A DNA stretch of 64,000 nt from Nitrososphaerales archaeon (lineage in GTDB: Archaea > Thermoproteota > Nitrososphaeria > Nitrososphaerales > CADDZS01). The position numbers and the translations under genes were made by a program. Location of the stretch: assembly GCA_030041295.1 (NCBI GenBank), contig JASHOD010000039.1, forward strand, positions 124,001 through 188,000. The letters are read 5' to 3'. Positions 42,045-51,572 of this stretch are shown piece after piece (positions within the stretch are counted from its first letter, which is position 1; every line of letters begins with the position of its first letter). The notes under the pieces are model-generated. The model saw nothing but the letters and a program-made list of their open reading frames with translations. It had not been told where the DNA came from and did not search any database.

Positions 42045-44651
42045 ATGAAACTGCGATCCCTTTCTATCCAGAATTTCAGGAGTTACGGCGACATCCCCAC
42101 AAAAATAGATCTTGACGATAGCGTCTTGCTCTTCGAGGGTGACATCGGAAGCGGTAAATCGTCTATCCTTTATGCGATTGAGTTCGCCCTCTTCGGATTG
42201 GGGGAGCTCGATGCAAGATCGGTACTTCGGGGGTCGACCAATGCCGGAAAGGTGGAACTAGAGTTCGAGGCTGGTCCAGGAAGTGGCGAATACAAAGTCA
42301 CGAGAACCATCGAAAGAAGGAAGGGGGCCAGGACAACTACGATCCAAACTCGCGGATGGATCGAAGAACCGAGTGGAAAGAGGACCGAGTTATCTCCAAC
42401 AGAACTACGCTCGCGCATCTTACAAATTCTAAATTTTAAGGAGAAGCAGAGCGCGAAAGCTTCTTCGCGAATTTACAGATACGCGGTATTTACCCCACAG
42501 GAGCTAATGAAGGAGGTTTTATCGCAGAGACTCGAAGATAGACTTGATACACTCAGGCGGGCGTTCGGAGTAGAGGATTACAGTTTTGCAAGCTCAAATT
42601 CCGAGATCGTAATCGGCCGACTCGATAAACAGATCAGCGTCTACTCTACCCTCTCGGCGAATTTACCACAAAAGCAAATGGAGCTCGAACAGAGGAAGAA
42701 AGAACTGGGCTCGAACGAGGCAAGTCTGGCTGAAGAAGGAACAGTCCTACGACAAATGGAAGAGGAACGTGTGAATTCGCAGAACCTGCTGCAGGAGCTC
42801 GAGTCTGAGGTCAAGCGAATTCGAGATTTGCAGGCCGTCGTCCCTCTTCTCGAGAAGAATGTTTCCCAGCTCAAAACCTCACTTTCCGAGCAAAGAAACG
42901 ATCTTGAAAGAAATTCAAGAACGCTTGGGGAAATTAATGCTGCCGAGAAAAGGCTAGCTCCATTGAAAGTGGAATATGAGAGGTATCTCCTTCTACGGGA
43001 CAAGTTGCGAGAGCTCGAAGCGCTCTTTGAAGAAATGAGAGAAATAGAAAGCGAGATTCTGCAATTAAGAAAAGCAATCATCTCTAAGGAAGCAAGCCTC
43101 GGAGCTGAAAGAGAATACAAAGAAGAAGAGTCGAAGAAGCTTCGCAACAAAATAGAATCGTACGAGAGCGAAATTGCAAAATTATACACGATTAAGAAAA
43201 GAGCCGTCAGCCTAAGAGAGAAGGCGGGCTCTCTTTCAAAACTCCAAAGCCGGGTCGAATCCCTGCGTTCGGACATCGGTTCCGCTCAAGCTCTACTGGA
43301 TTCAAAGAGATCCATGATTAGGGAAAACCAGAAGAAAATTAAGGCACTAGACGGAATTTCAAAAGAGTCAAAATGCCCTCTGTGCGGCCAGGCCCTAAAC
43401 GCCGAGCATTTGAAACTGGTCGATTCGGAGTTTCAAGCCGAGGTTACTAGCTTAAGAAATGATGAGATGAAGTTCGAATCTAGCCTTTCAAAGTTAGGCT
43501 TTGAACTGAACTCGCTCGAAATCGAAAGAAATGATAGTCGCAAAGCGCAACAAGAACTTGAAAATCTCGAGCATGAAATTGCAAGAATAGAACAACTGGA
43601 CACTCTCTTGTCGACCTCAATCAAGGAACTAACCCAAAATGAAAGTGAGTTGCAAAAAATTCGATCCAGTTTGGACGCCAAGGATTACTACGAAGAGACG
43701 AAGCGAGCTCTTGATATCGCAACTGATCGTAAAGAGTCGCTTTCAAAGTCTCTTGGCGACTACAATGAAACTAAAGACGCTTATCAAAGACTTGAAGATT
43801 CAGGGATTGCAGAGTCTTACCAGGGTGCACTGTCAGTAGTATCTAAGAAGAAAGACGTCACCGAACACATATCCCGCCTAGAGCAACGAACAAGGGATTT
43901 AGAGAACGAGATTAGCAAGAGCTTTCGCGAGTTTCAGGAAAGAAAGAAAGAGCTTGAAGAAGGCGAGCTAATAGTCCTGCAATACGCAAAGATGAAGGAA
44001 GAAGTAGCGGATCTAGAAGAGAGAATAAACGAGCGAAGGCCTCGCGTTGAAGTCCTTTCAGAAAAAGTGAGGCAGGGCACTGAGAATGTCAAGTCTCTGA
44101 CCGACGAGGTCGAAAAACTGAGAGAGAAGGCGGAGAGAGCTACAAAATCCAATGATTTCAAATCCTGGCTAGGCGAAAATTTCATCCCAGCAGTAAATGA
44201 TATCGAGAGGCACGTACTTGCTTCAATCAACGAGGAATTTGAAAGAATCTTCCAAAGGATTTTTTCGATTCTTGCCGTGGAGGAAGGGGATCTTTCTGTC
44301 GCGATTGACGATAGCTTTACGCCTATCATCGAGCAATCAGGCTACGAACTGGATGTCCAGAGTCTATCTGGCGGCGAGCGAACGGCTTTAGCTCTGGCGT
44401 ATCGCCTAGCTCTAAATTACATGGTCAAAAGAGCGAACGAAGCGTTGCAAGCAAACCTGTTGATCTTGGATGAGCCAACCGAGGGGTTTTCGAAAGAGCA
44501 GATTTATCGATTCAGGAATTCGCTCGAAGAGCTTGGGAGCGATCAAGTGATAATCGTTTCACATGAAAGAGATCTCGAGCCCATGGCGGACCGAGTTTTT
44601 CGAGTCGAGAAGGTAAACGGCGAATCTCAAGTTACGATGATTTCGAGTTAG
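42045..44651 (+). CDS. rad50: DNA double-strand-break repair ATPase Rad50
   Basis: An 868-residue SMC-like ATPase. Walker A GDIGSGKSS lies at residues 32-40, the Q-loop region at about 140-150 (YAVFTPQEL), long coiled coils at about 180-430 and 465-730, the zinc hook CPLCG at 444-448, signature SLSGGERTALAL, and Walker B LLILDEPTEGF near the C-terminus, followed by the H-loop VSHERD. Length is normal for archaeal Rad50. It is translated with mre11 and overlaps the convergent downstream gene by four bases. No herA or nurA is nearby. Confidence 0.96.
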   Translation: MKLRSLSIQNFRSYGDIPTKIDLDDSVLLFEGDIGSGKSSILYAIEFALFGLGELDARSVLRGSTNAGKVELEFEAGPGSGEYKVTRTIERRKGARTTTIQTRGWIEEPSGKRTELSPTELRSRILQILNFKEKQSAKASSRIYRYAVFTPQELMKEVLSQRLEDRLDTLRRAFGVEDYSFASSNSEIVIGRLDKQISVYSTLSANLPQKQMELEQRKKELGSNEASLAEEGTVLRQMEEERVNSQNLLQELESEVKRIRDLQAVVPLLEKNVSQLKTSLSEQRNDLERNSRTLGEINAAEKRLAPLKVEYERYLLLRDKLRELEALFEEMREIESEILQLRKAIISKEASLGAEREYKEEESKKLRNKIESYESEIAKLYTIKKRAVSLREKAGSLSKLQSRVESLRSDIGSAQALLDSKRSMIRENQKKIKALDGISKESKCPLCGQALNAEHLKLVDSEFQAEVTSLRNDEMKFESSLSKLGFELNSLEIERNDSRKAQQELENLEHEIARIEQLDTLLSTSIKELTQNESELQKIRSSLDAKDYYEETKRALDIATDRKESLSKSLGDYNETKDAYQRLEDSGIAESYQGALSVVSKKKDVTEHISRLEQRTRDLENEISKSFREFQERKKELEEGELIVLQYAKMKEEVADLEERINERRPRVEVLSEKVRQGTENVKSLTDEVEKLREKAERATKSNDFKSWLGENFIPAVNDIERHVLASINEEFERIFQRIFSILAVEEGDLSVAIDDSFTPIIEQSGYELDVQSLSGGERTALALAYRLALNYMVKRANEALQANLLILDEPTEGFSKEQIYRFRNSLEELGSDQVIIVSHERDLEPMADRVFRVEKVNGESQVTMISS

Positions 44652-45208
44652 GCAATTTTGTTGGCTTCTTGATCTATCTTTGCGACCGCGGCATACACGC
44701 AGGCGCAGATCTGCCTTACTTTCTCATATAGCGGAGAAACATCCTTCGAAATCCACTCCGACTGCCCTTCGATTTCTTTTGTGTTGCGTCCCTTCTTTAC
44801 AATCTCGGAGAATTCATTTTTGAGCTCCCCAGCGACCGGGCCCGAGCTGATTTCTCTGATCAAATCAATATAGAGATCTATGCTCTCGAGAATAGTTCCG
44901 AGATAATTGTTTCCGAGGCGTTGGAAGTTTTCGTAATCCGAGCTCTTCTGAGCATTGTCCAGTTCCTTAGCAAGGTCTTGGCGCCTGGTATCAAGGACAG
45001 CAAGCTTTTTTCCTATCATATCCATTTTCGCGGCCCTGCTTCCCTTCTGGATAGGCGAATCCACAGTTTGCTGCTCGTGCTGTGAAGCGTCGCTTATGTA
45101 GCCGGCCTCATCCTCGTCAGCTACAAGCTCATCACTCGAGGCATCACCCCTTCTTCTCCCCTTCGTCATTCTCGAGGTTTTTGAAGAACGAGTATTTCTT
45201 GTTGTCAA
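44648..45208 (-). CDS. Hypothetical protein with acidic N-terminus and helical C-terminus
   Basis: A 186-residue protein. The first 55 residues are disordered-looking, basic then acidic (RRRGDASSDELVADEDEAG). Residues about 60-185 look all-helical (KKLAVLDTRRQDLAKELDNAQ..., KIDQEANKIA). The start is TTG 45208 or ATG 45169. Its stop overlaps the rad50 stop by four bases in convergent orientation. It may be a four-helix-type protein; no family is recognised. Confidence 0.6.
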   Translation of the reverse strand: MTTRNTRSSKTSRMTKGRRRGDASSDELVADEDEAGYISDASQHEQQTVDSPIQKGSRAAKMDMIGKKLAVLDTRRQDLAKELDNAQKSSDYENFQRLGNNYLGTILESIDLYIDLIREISSGPVAGELKNEFSEIVKKGRNTKEIEGQSEWISKDVSPLYEKVRQICACVYAAVAKIDQEANKIA

Positions 45209-45359
45209 TAGAGGTACATGGCACCCGCGAACTTTTTTCTTTACTTAACTTATTGAAACGACGACAGGCTTTAGATTATGAAATTCGTGAAAGATAATGG
45301 TTTCGATTTTTCTCTGCGCTTGCGTTTCTCCCTTTTAGATATTGTTGCTACCCGGTTTC

Positions 45360-46421
45360 CTAGCGGGGAGTGTATTTGTGTTTTCGCAAATCTGACATGT
45401 CCGAAATCTCTCTCACGAGGCCCTTGTCCACAAGATAGCTCAGTGCAGCCTGCAACGTCCTCTTTGGCAATCCGGATTTCTGTATAAGAGTAGCTTGATC
45501 AATGGGGTGCTCGCTCTTTATGAGATGATAGACGAATTTCGAAGCGGGGGAACCGTCGACGCTACGAACTGATGGTGCAAGCCCGAGCGTCTCAGTCGTG
45601 AGACCAAGTCTTTGCATCTCAAGCAAAAGTACTTCGCTCACTGGAACGCTGGCCAAATTCACGCTTGGTCCAAACTCCAAAATGAGAGATACCCTTTGAC
45701 TCGCCGTAGGAGCCTCAAAGATCAGACTTGGAGGACCAAACCTCCCCACAATGTCATTCAACACATCCCAAGAAATGCCTCCATTTTCATCATAGATTCC
45801 AACCGCGCGACCTTTCTCTCCGGCTTCAATGATTACTTTCGAGCTTTTGAACTCTATAGCTTCTTCGATCTTTGAAATCAAATACGGCAACGACGTGGAA
45901 GAGGAAGTTGATGAAGACCCAGAGGATCCTACGCTTCCAACAATCCTACCTGGCTCTTTCCTTCCCACTTCGAACATATAATCCATCGAAAGCGACGTCG
46001 CTTTCTCTATGATCTCCCTCTTTGCCTCCGCAGGGATCGTGATCGCAGATTCGCTTACCTCAACAATGTCAAAATTCAGGGAACGCAACCGCTCAAGAAT
46101 ATCTCGGACAAAACCTTTCTTTACCGCAACCTGAAGAATAGTTCCGCCACTCATCACCCTGATTCCAAGATCGTGATAGTACCGTATACGTTCTAGTAAC
46201 CTCGAACGATCTGCAACAAGCGGAAGTGCAAGTCCGATCTTGACATAGTCGATATACTCTGAAGCCTGATCGATAAACCCTCTTTCAAAGGGGGAGAGGG
46301 TATCGTAAACAATTGTTAGGCCCCTATCTCTCGGCTTACCTTCTCTAGAGAACGATGGAATATTTGATGTTGAAGTGGAAGAAGCGGTAGTCGCCGATGA
46401 CAAGTGAATTCGTTCGCTCAA
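45360..46421 (-). CDS. Second ComA-like barrel fused to a winged helix, diverged
   Basis: A 353-residue paralogue of the protein at 12632-13624, with a Ser/Thr-rich N-terminal tail. The barrel keeps IDYVKIGLALPL, MSGGTILQ, FEVGRKEPG and LIFEAPTASQ, but conserved ComA sites are changed: EAREsG becomes EAGEKGRAVG, VNLGNI becomes VNLASV, and GLRxDT becomes GLTTET. A Ser-rich insert (VGSVGSSGSSSTSSS) interrupts the region near 175. The C-terminal winged helix (ATLIQKSGLPKRTLQAALSYL...LRKHKYTPR) is well kept. It is likely a regulator that has lost synthase activity. The start is TTG 46421. Confidence 0.78.
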   Translation of the reverse strand: MSERIHLSSATTASSTSTSNIPSFSREGKPRDRGLTIVYDTLSPFERGFIDQASEYIDYVKIGLALPLVADRSRLLERIRYYHDLGIRVMSGGTILQVAVKKGFVRDILERLRSLNFDIVEVSESAITIPAEAKREIIEKATSLSMDYMFEVGRKEPGRIVGSVGSSGSSSTSSSTSLPYLISKIEEAIEFKSSKVIIEAGEKGRAVGIYDENGGISWDVLNDIVGRFGPPSLIFEAPTASQRVSLILEFGPSVNLASVPVSEVLLLEMQRLGLTTETLGLAPSVRSVDGSPASKFVYHLIKSEHPIDQATLIQKSGLPKRTLQAALSYLVDKGLVREISDMSDLRKHKYTPR

Positions 46422-46558
46422 GAAAAACTAGTCCCAAGCACAATATGCAAATTCCGCGTTAGCTCTTAAGCTTATTCTGGTGATTGAAAGATGCAAACTA
46501 CGCTAATCTGACACATAGTGCGCAGGATCCTTCTCGCTTCTAAAGCAGAGGCGAACTC

Positions 46559-46807
46559 TCAAGAATTGAAAGTTGAGCCCGTGCTTACCTGACCAGAGCA
46601 ACTTGCTGTAATCTTCCCATCCAGTAGTACACTTACGAAGAGACTTGTCGGCTGTGTCGCGACATTCACAATCACGAGGCCACTTGAATTTGCCAATGCG
46701 TTGGCGCTAAATCAAGTAGTACCGCTCACAACTAATTGACTCGCGCCGCTGGGCAATTCGTTAGCCGTGATGTAAGGCGAAGAATATGCCAAGAGATTCC
46801 GCGTCAC
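46559..46807 (-). pseudogene. Relic of a secreted-type gene with internal stop
   Basis: In the 505-base gap 46422-46926 the minus strand reads NLLAYSSPYITANELPSGAS, LVVSGTT, a TGA, then FSANALANSSGLVIVNV and SLFVSVLLDGKITASCSGQV before a final stop. Composition (Ser, Thr, Val, Ala) and alternating strands fit a surface beta-domain. With the in-frame TGA and no clear start it is probably dead. Nothing else is seen in the gap apart from the GGAGGT-rich leader near 46879. Confidence 0.4.
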
Positions 46808-46926
46808 TAATCGATTTCATCGTCATAGTTCTCTCGGTCAAATCCCTAGCGCTTCGACTTGAAAAAAGAGGCCTTATAGGAGGTAGAGTGGAGAAAAAAG
46901 GGAGGAATGAAGAGCCGATCTGATAG

Positions 46927-47580
46927 ATGAAGAAAGTACTAATTCTATCGGACCTTCATTATCCAGAAATTCATAAGGACGAAATCTTCCGCATCGTCGA
47001 AAAAGAAGAATCCGATGAGGTTGTCTTTTTGGGTGATTGCGTCTTTCCAGATGATCGAGTAAACGAATTCTTAGAGATTGTTGACCGTATTAAATCCGAG
47101 AGTAAAGTTTCACTCATCAGAGGAGATGAGGACAGTGCTCTTCTTCCTACCGTAAACTCGGTCAAGATCAATTTGGGCAGACACAGTTTTGCATTTATCC
47201 ACGGACACCAATTCAACTTCGGATCAGAAGGATTTACGGTGAAATTAGTGTCTTTTGTTCAAAGAGCTAGTAGAACATTTCCCCTGTTCACTTATTCAGT
47301 CGTGGCAAAAGCGAGAGAGGGTATGAAAAAAAATGAATTCTTGATTTTAGGTCATACTCATGCATTACAATACTTTCCTAGGTTGAGGGCCGCATGCGCG
47401 GGCTGTCTCACGCATGCTCCCCGTTTATACCATGAAAGGGGATATATCGTAATTCAAGAAAAAGAAGAATCACAACCGCTAGGCGGTTCTACTCCGATCA
47501 AAATTGATAGTAATGTTGTTTCTTTGAGACTCGAATCCTTGCTTCCAGGTAAGATAAGAAGTAAAATCTTCCAACTTTAG
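46927..47580 (+). CDS. Calcineurin-like metallophosphoesterase, YfcE/MJ0936 type
   Basis: A 217-residue phosphodiesterase: ILSDLHYPE (Asp, His), VFLGDCVFPD, IRGDEDSAL in place of the usual GNHD, FIHGHQF and LGHTHALQYF. The motif order and length match the small archaeal YfcE/MJ0936 group of metal-dependent phosphodiesterases with unknown physiological substrate. The replacement of Asn by Asp in the third motif is seen in some members. It stands alone, convergent with a DinB-like gene. Confidence 0.85.
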   Translation: MKKVLILSDLHYPEIHKDEIFRIVEKEESDEVVFLGDCVFPDDRVNEFLEIVDRIKSESKVSLIRGDEDSALLPTVNSVKINLGRHSFAFIHGHQFNFGSEGFTVKLVSFVQRASRTFPLFTYSVVAKAREGMKKNEFLILGHTHALQYFPRLRAACAGCLTHAPRLYHERGYIVIQEKEESQPLGGSTPIKIDSNVVSLRLESLLPGKIRSKIFQL

Positions 47581-47596
47581 GAAGTGTAAATTAAAA

Positions 47597-48145
47597 TCAG
47601 TGCCTGTTATTTTTTCTCTTACTTCTTGTCGCAACTTCGCTTTTCCATCTAGTCCAACCCGTCACGGGCGGGTCGATGTCATCTTGCCAGAGGATAGCGT
47701 TGATTTCACCACGGTGTTGTAATTCTTCTTCGACTAGATGCCACAGCATGTTGTCGAGCCTGCGCTTCAGGGGATGTCTTCTGCCTCCCTCATCAACCCA
47801 AAAAAATTCAAACGCGTTGTCAAGGTCCTTTTCATTGATTTTTCTCATAAATTTAGAAATGTGTGTATCGACTTCCTTTTCGAATTCCCTTACTTGGGGT
47901 AGAGACAATCCCTTGGTTTCTGGTAGATCCTCGCCGCCTACCTCGTATCTGTGAAACCAAGACTTGTAAACATCCAAGACATGAGTGAAAATATCTAGAA
48001 TCGAAGGAAAAGAGGCGTCGCTATCTTTTGTGGCTATGTCTTTTGGTAGTTTCATCGAGATAAAGTTCAGGTATCGCTTCCTAACGAAAGCGTTGTAATC
48101 AAAACAATCTCGTAGTGCTTGAAGTTCAGTTCTTTTTCTCCTCAA
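47597..48145 (-). CDS. DinB-like four-helix protein
   Basis: A 182-residue protein with a DinB/YfiT-type pattern: FDYNAFVRKRYL at the N-terminus, then THVLDVYKSWFHR carrying a possible metal His, and HLVEEELQHRGEINAILWQ carrying the other His residues. Members bind a metal and often transfer thiol groups or act in detoxification. The start is TTG 48145. It is followed closely by the cyclase gene upstream on the same strand, without obvious link. Confidence 0.72.
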   Translation of the reverse strand: MRRKRTELQALRDCFDYNAFVRKRYLNFISMKLPKDIATKDSDASFPSILDIFTHVLDVYKSWFHRYEVGGEDLPETKGLSLPQVREFEKEVDTHISKFMRKINEKDLDNAFEFFWVDEGGRRHPLKRRLDNMLWHLVEEELQHRGEINAILWQDDIDPPVTGWTRWKSEVATRSKRKNNRH

Positions 48146-48177
48146 CGTTGCGCGCCTTCACCTTTCAACTCCAACCT

Positions 48178-50181
48178 TCAAGAAGAAGAATGGAGAAAGT
48201 CAATTTTCAGATCTAATCTTTGAAGTAACTTTTCAAACCGAGGGTCTTTTCTCGCATTTTCGTACAAGGAGTCGTTCACGAGGTTACCCAGAGGAAGCGC
48301 ATGTATGTCCATTGCCCGATTCATATATTCAAAGAACTTGTCCATATCTCCCAAGGCATAATATATAATTCCGATCATGCCTAAAATGCCCGAGCCATCG
48401 CCTCCAGAATTCTCGATTTTTGGTATCAGCTCAAGCGCCTTGTCTTTATCACTCTTGAAAGCAGCTATCATAGCTTCACAACACAAGGCGTACAGTGAAT
48501 CGCCTCCGGCAAGCTTGAACTTTTCAAAATACTCATTCGCTTTGGAGAAATTCGATTTTTGTAAGTAGTACATTGTCAGACTGGCAGAGACTGCCTGTGG
48601 AAATAGGCGCTCTGCAGAACTCCACAGTCGCAGTGCATCTTGTTCTCTTCCAGATTCACGATACATCTCGGCCAACATCATGAAATTCTCTTCCTTGAGC
48701 GGGTCAAGTTTGTATGCAATCTCGTAAATCTTCGTGGCTTCGGCTAGACGCCCCCTTATCCATTCTAGATGGCCCAGCCCGAAATAAGCCTCTGAAAGGC
48801 TAGGATTTAGCTCAATGGCTTTCCTTACTTCATCTTCAGCATGAGCGAACTCGTCCATGTTAAAGTGCACTTGTGATAGCACGGCGTGGGCTTCGGCAAG
48901 CTCAGGATCGAGTCGGAGTGCAGTTCGTAAATCAGCTTCCGCCTTTCTCGTGCTTTCAATCCATGGCGAATGACCAAAATACAAGAGAGATAATGTCGCC
49001 TCGGCTCTCCCGACATACGCACGCGCAAAATTTGGATCTTGCTCGATGGCCTTATTGAAAAATCCGAGAGCCTGACTTGATGAAGATTCACTCTCACCGT
49101 AGAGTAATTGTCTTGCCCGCAAGAAATAGGTATATGACGTTACGTTTTCAGTTTCTTTTTCCTGCGCGTCTTGAATTCTCTTGCGCATAATTGGGGCGAG
49201 GTTTGCTGAAAAAGACTCGCAAACCTTCGTTGCTATATCCGCCTGTATCTCAAAAATATCATCCAGCTTTCTGTCATAAGTCGAAGCCCACAGGTGCTCC
49301 TCATTTATTCCATTAATCACCTGAACAGTTACGCGCACCTTATCGCCTGCTTTCCGGACGCTTCCCTCGACAATGGTGCCTGCGCCTAGTTCACGGGCAA
49401 TATCGCGCACTTTCTTTTCTCTCACATTCTTGTAATTCATCGCCGAGGTTCTCGCAATCACCCTCAGGTCCTTTGCCTGCGACAGGCGAGAAATAAGCTC
49501 CTCCGTTAACCCATCTGCAAAAAATTCATCCGATTGCTCCGCGCTATAGTTGACAAAGGGCAGTACCGCTATCCTGCTTCTTGGCTGAGTCTCCTCTTTA
49601 TCGCTCCCCTCGTAGGGCATTGAAGAGGGTTCTGAACTCCAAGGCATTACGACTTTGAAAACCTCAATGTCGTTTTTTACGTTCTTCATTTGTTGAAAGC
49701 CCAGACTTTCAAATCTCAAGTCTCTCGTTTTATTGCGCACGCTTTCGTAGACCTGTCTTGAGATTGAAATCCCTCCAGGTTCTGCCAGTTTCTCGATTCG
49801 AGAGCCAATGTTCACTGCGTCTCCGTACACATCCTCGTCAGCAGAATGGATTACGTCCCCGATATGTACTCCAATTCGTATCAAAAGTCTCTCCTTTGGA
49901 TCGCGTCGCCTCAGGTTTAACTCGTGTAACTCATCTTGTATCTCATACGCGCATCTCATCGCTTCAACCGCGCTGCTAAATTCAACGAGAAAGGCATCGC
50001 CTATTGTTTTTACCTCCTTTCCATAGTGCGCGGAAATAAGAGGCCGCACGATTTTGCGATGATCGTCAAGCAGTCTCAGCGCCAGCTCTTCGTTGTTTTG
50101 TGTGAGCGAAGTATAGCCGACAATGTCGGTAAACATTACGGCAGCTAAACTGACGTGTTCTCGTCGTTCCAAAGGAGGCAA
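48178..50181 (-). CDS. Class III nucleotide cyclase with TolB-like and TPR domains
   Basis: A 667-residue soluble protein. Residues about 8-180 are a class III cyclase domain: metal Asp residues in FTDIVGYTSL and TIGDAFLVEF, and the transition-state Asn/Arg in DAVNIGSRIE, so it looks active. Residues about 205-330 match the TolB-like N-terminal domain (IAVLPFVNYSAEQSDEFFADG...EELGAGTIVEGSV type), and residues about 345-640 are TPR repeats. No membrane helix is seen. This three-part layout is common in rhizobia and occurs in some soil archaea. The effector and output are unknown. The start is TTG 50181. Confidence 0.88.
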   Translation of the reverse strand: MPPLERREHVSLAAVMFTDIVGYTSLTQNNEELALRLLDDHRKIVRPLISAHYGKEVKTIGDAFLVEFSSAVEAMRCAYEIQDELHELNLRRRDPKERLLIRIGVHIGDVIHSADEDVYGDAVNIGSRIEKLAEPGGISISRQVYESVRNKTRDLRFESLGFQQMKNVKNDIEVFKVVMPWSSEPSSMPYEGSDKEETQPRSRIAVLPFVNYSAEQSDEFFADGLTEELISRLSQAKDLRVIARTSAMNYKNVREKKVRDIARELGAGTIVEGSVRKAGDKVRVTVQVINGINEEHLWASTYDRKLDDIFEIQADIATKVCESFSANLAPIMRKRIQDAQEKETENVTSYTYFLRARQLLYGESESSSSQALGFFNKAIEQDPNFARAYVGRAEATLSLLYFGHSPWIESTRKAEADLRTALRLDPELAEAHAVLSQVHFNMDEFAHAEDEVRKAIELNPSLSEAYFGLGHLEWIRGRLAEATKIYEIAYKLDPLKEENFMMLAEMYRESGREQDALRLWSSAERLFPQAVSASLTMYYLQKSNFSKANEYFEKFKLAGGDSLYALCCEAMIAAFKSDKDKALELIPKIENSGGDGSGILGMIGIIYYALGDMDKFFEYMNRAMDIHALPLGNLVNDSLYENARKDPRFEKLLQRLDLKIDFLHSSS

Positions 50182-50413
50182 TCGTTCTCTTTTGCTGGTT
50201 TAGAACAAATGGTGACCAAAGATAAATTGCTTTAGGAGTCAGCACAGCAAACATATTGAGAAAAAGTCGGACCTCTGATTGCTTAGCAAATCCAACAGAA
50301 AAACTATCGACGAATCTAGCTAATGACCTTCATATCTTTCAATCCTACACAAGAAACGAACCCCATACCCTTCTGACCATTGACCATTGGAGATGTAAAT
50401 CGCCTCTGCACGC

Positions 50414-51478
50414 ATGATGAGCATTAAGCGTATTATTGTCTCGGCACATTATATTGGAACGGTCTTGCTCGAGACAGAACAAAACCTAGACTGGCTGACT
50501 AGTTATATTGATTCCATAGACGGACATCTTTCGAAGCTGTTTCCGCAAAATCCACAGACTACCCTGGAGGAAGCAGCTGCTGAAGCACTTTCAAAGGGGG
50601 GCAAACGGATCAGAGCCATACTCGCGCTCCTCACATGTGAGATTTATTCGGGTGATTACAAGCCTGCCGTTCCACTCGCCGTTGCGTACGAGCTTGCACA
50701 TGCAAGCGCGCTTGTTCAGGATGACATTATCGATTCTTCCAATATGAGAAGAGGGGTAGCGTCGATAGTATCCAAGTACGGTCTTTCAAATGCTATCCTC
50801 ACATCAGATCTTCTGCTCTTCAATGTCCCGAAGATTATGTCGACGTACGGAAATGCCCTAGAGAATTCCAGACTCGCGAGACTCTTTGATCTTTTGGGGG
50901 AAGCATGTCGAGGGGCGGTGTGGGGGGAGTATCTTGACCTTGAGATGTCAAAGAAGACGAGTGAAATCGTCTCAGAAATTGAATATGAAGAAATGATAAG
51001 ATCCAAGACTGCGAGCATGCTGGCCGCCCCTACCGCGAGCGGAGCTATAATAGGCGGAGCTTCGGAAGAAGAGACTATGCTCGCATATCGCTTTGGTGAG
51101 CGGCTTGGGATGGCGTATCAAGTGCACGACGATACCCTTGACCTCTTTGGGGACGCGCAAACTCTTGGCAAACCGATCTTCACCGACATGCGCGCGGGGA
51201 AGAAGAATCTGATCTTGATTCATTGTTTGAACCACTGCGCTCAAACGGAAAGAGAATTTTTAGATTCTTTGATTATGAAAAAGGGAGAATACTCCGTCGA
51301 GGAAATATCAAAGGCGAGAGAAATCTTGGAAGAGCACGGCTCATTGCAATACGCAAAGTCCAGATCAATGCATTACATCAATCAAGCAATTGATCTAATC
51401 GAGAAATTTCCATCGAAATCTAGAGCAACGGAGTCTTTGGTTATCCTCTCGCGATATCTTTCTGAGAGATACTACTGA
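50414..51478 (+). CDS. Polyprenyl (geranylgeranyl-type) diphosphate synthase
   Basis: A 354-residue trans-prenyl transferase with GGKRIRA, the first Asp-rich motif DDIID at residues 103-107, GEYLDLEMSKK, and the second motif DDTLD at 239-243. It condenses IPP with allylic diphosphates for archaeal lipids; C20 versus longer product cannot be fixed, since chain length depends on residues before the first motif. The first 25 residues before WLTSYIDSIDG are atypical, so a later start is possible. An inverted repeat CCCATT/AATGGG (near 51525-51542) follows the stop and may end transcription. Confidence 0.9.
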   Translation: MMSIKRIIVSAHYIGTVLLETEQNLDWLTSYIDSIDGHLSKLFPQNPQTTLEEAAAEALSKGGKRIRAILALLTCEIYSGDYKPAVPLAVAYELAHASALVQDDIIDSSNMRRGVASIVSKYGLSNAILTSDLLLFNVPKIMSTYGNALENSRLARLFDLLGEACRGAVWGEYLDLEMSKKTSEIVSEIEYEEMIRSKTASMLAAPTASGAIIGGASEEETMLAYRFGERLGMAYQVHDDTLDLFGDAQTLGKPIFTDMRAGKKNLILIHCLNHCAQTEREFLDSLIMKKGEYSVEEISKAREILEEHGSLQYAKSRSMHYINQAIDLIEKFPSKSRATESLVILSRYLSERYY

Positions 51479-51572
51479 AAGTCATTGAGAAGCCGTCGGA
51501 GCTTCCCTCTTTCAAAAAATTTTCCCATTTTGAATAATGGGCTGAAAAAGGTTCCAAGTGTAAACATAGAAA

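Noticed and set aside
42641-43276. Long minus-strand frame within rad50
   Set aside because: Shadow of the Rad50 coiled coil; Ser/Leu-rich composition is the mirror of Glu/Lys codons.
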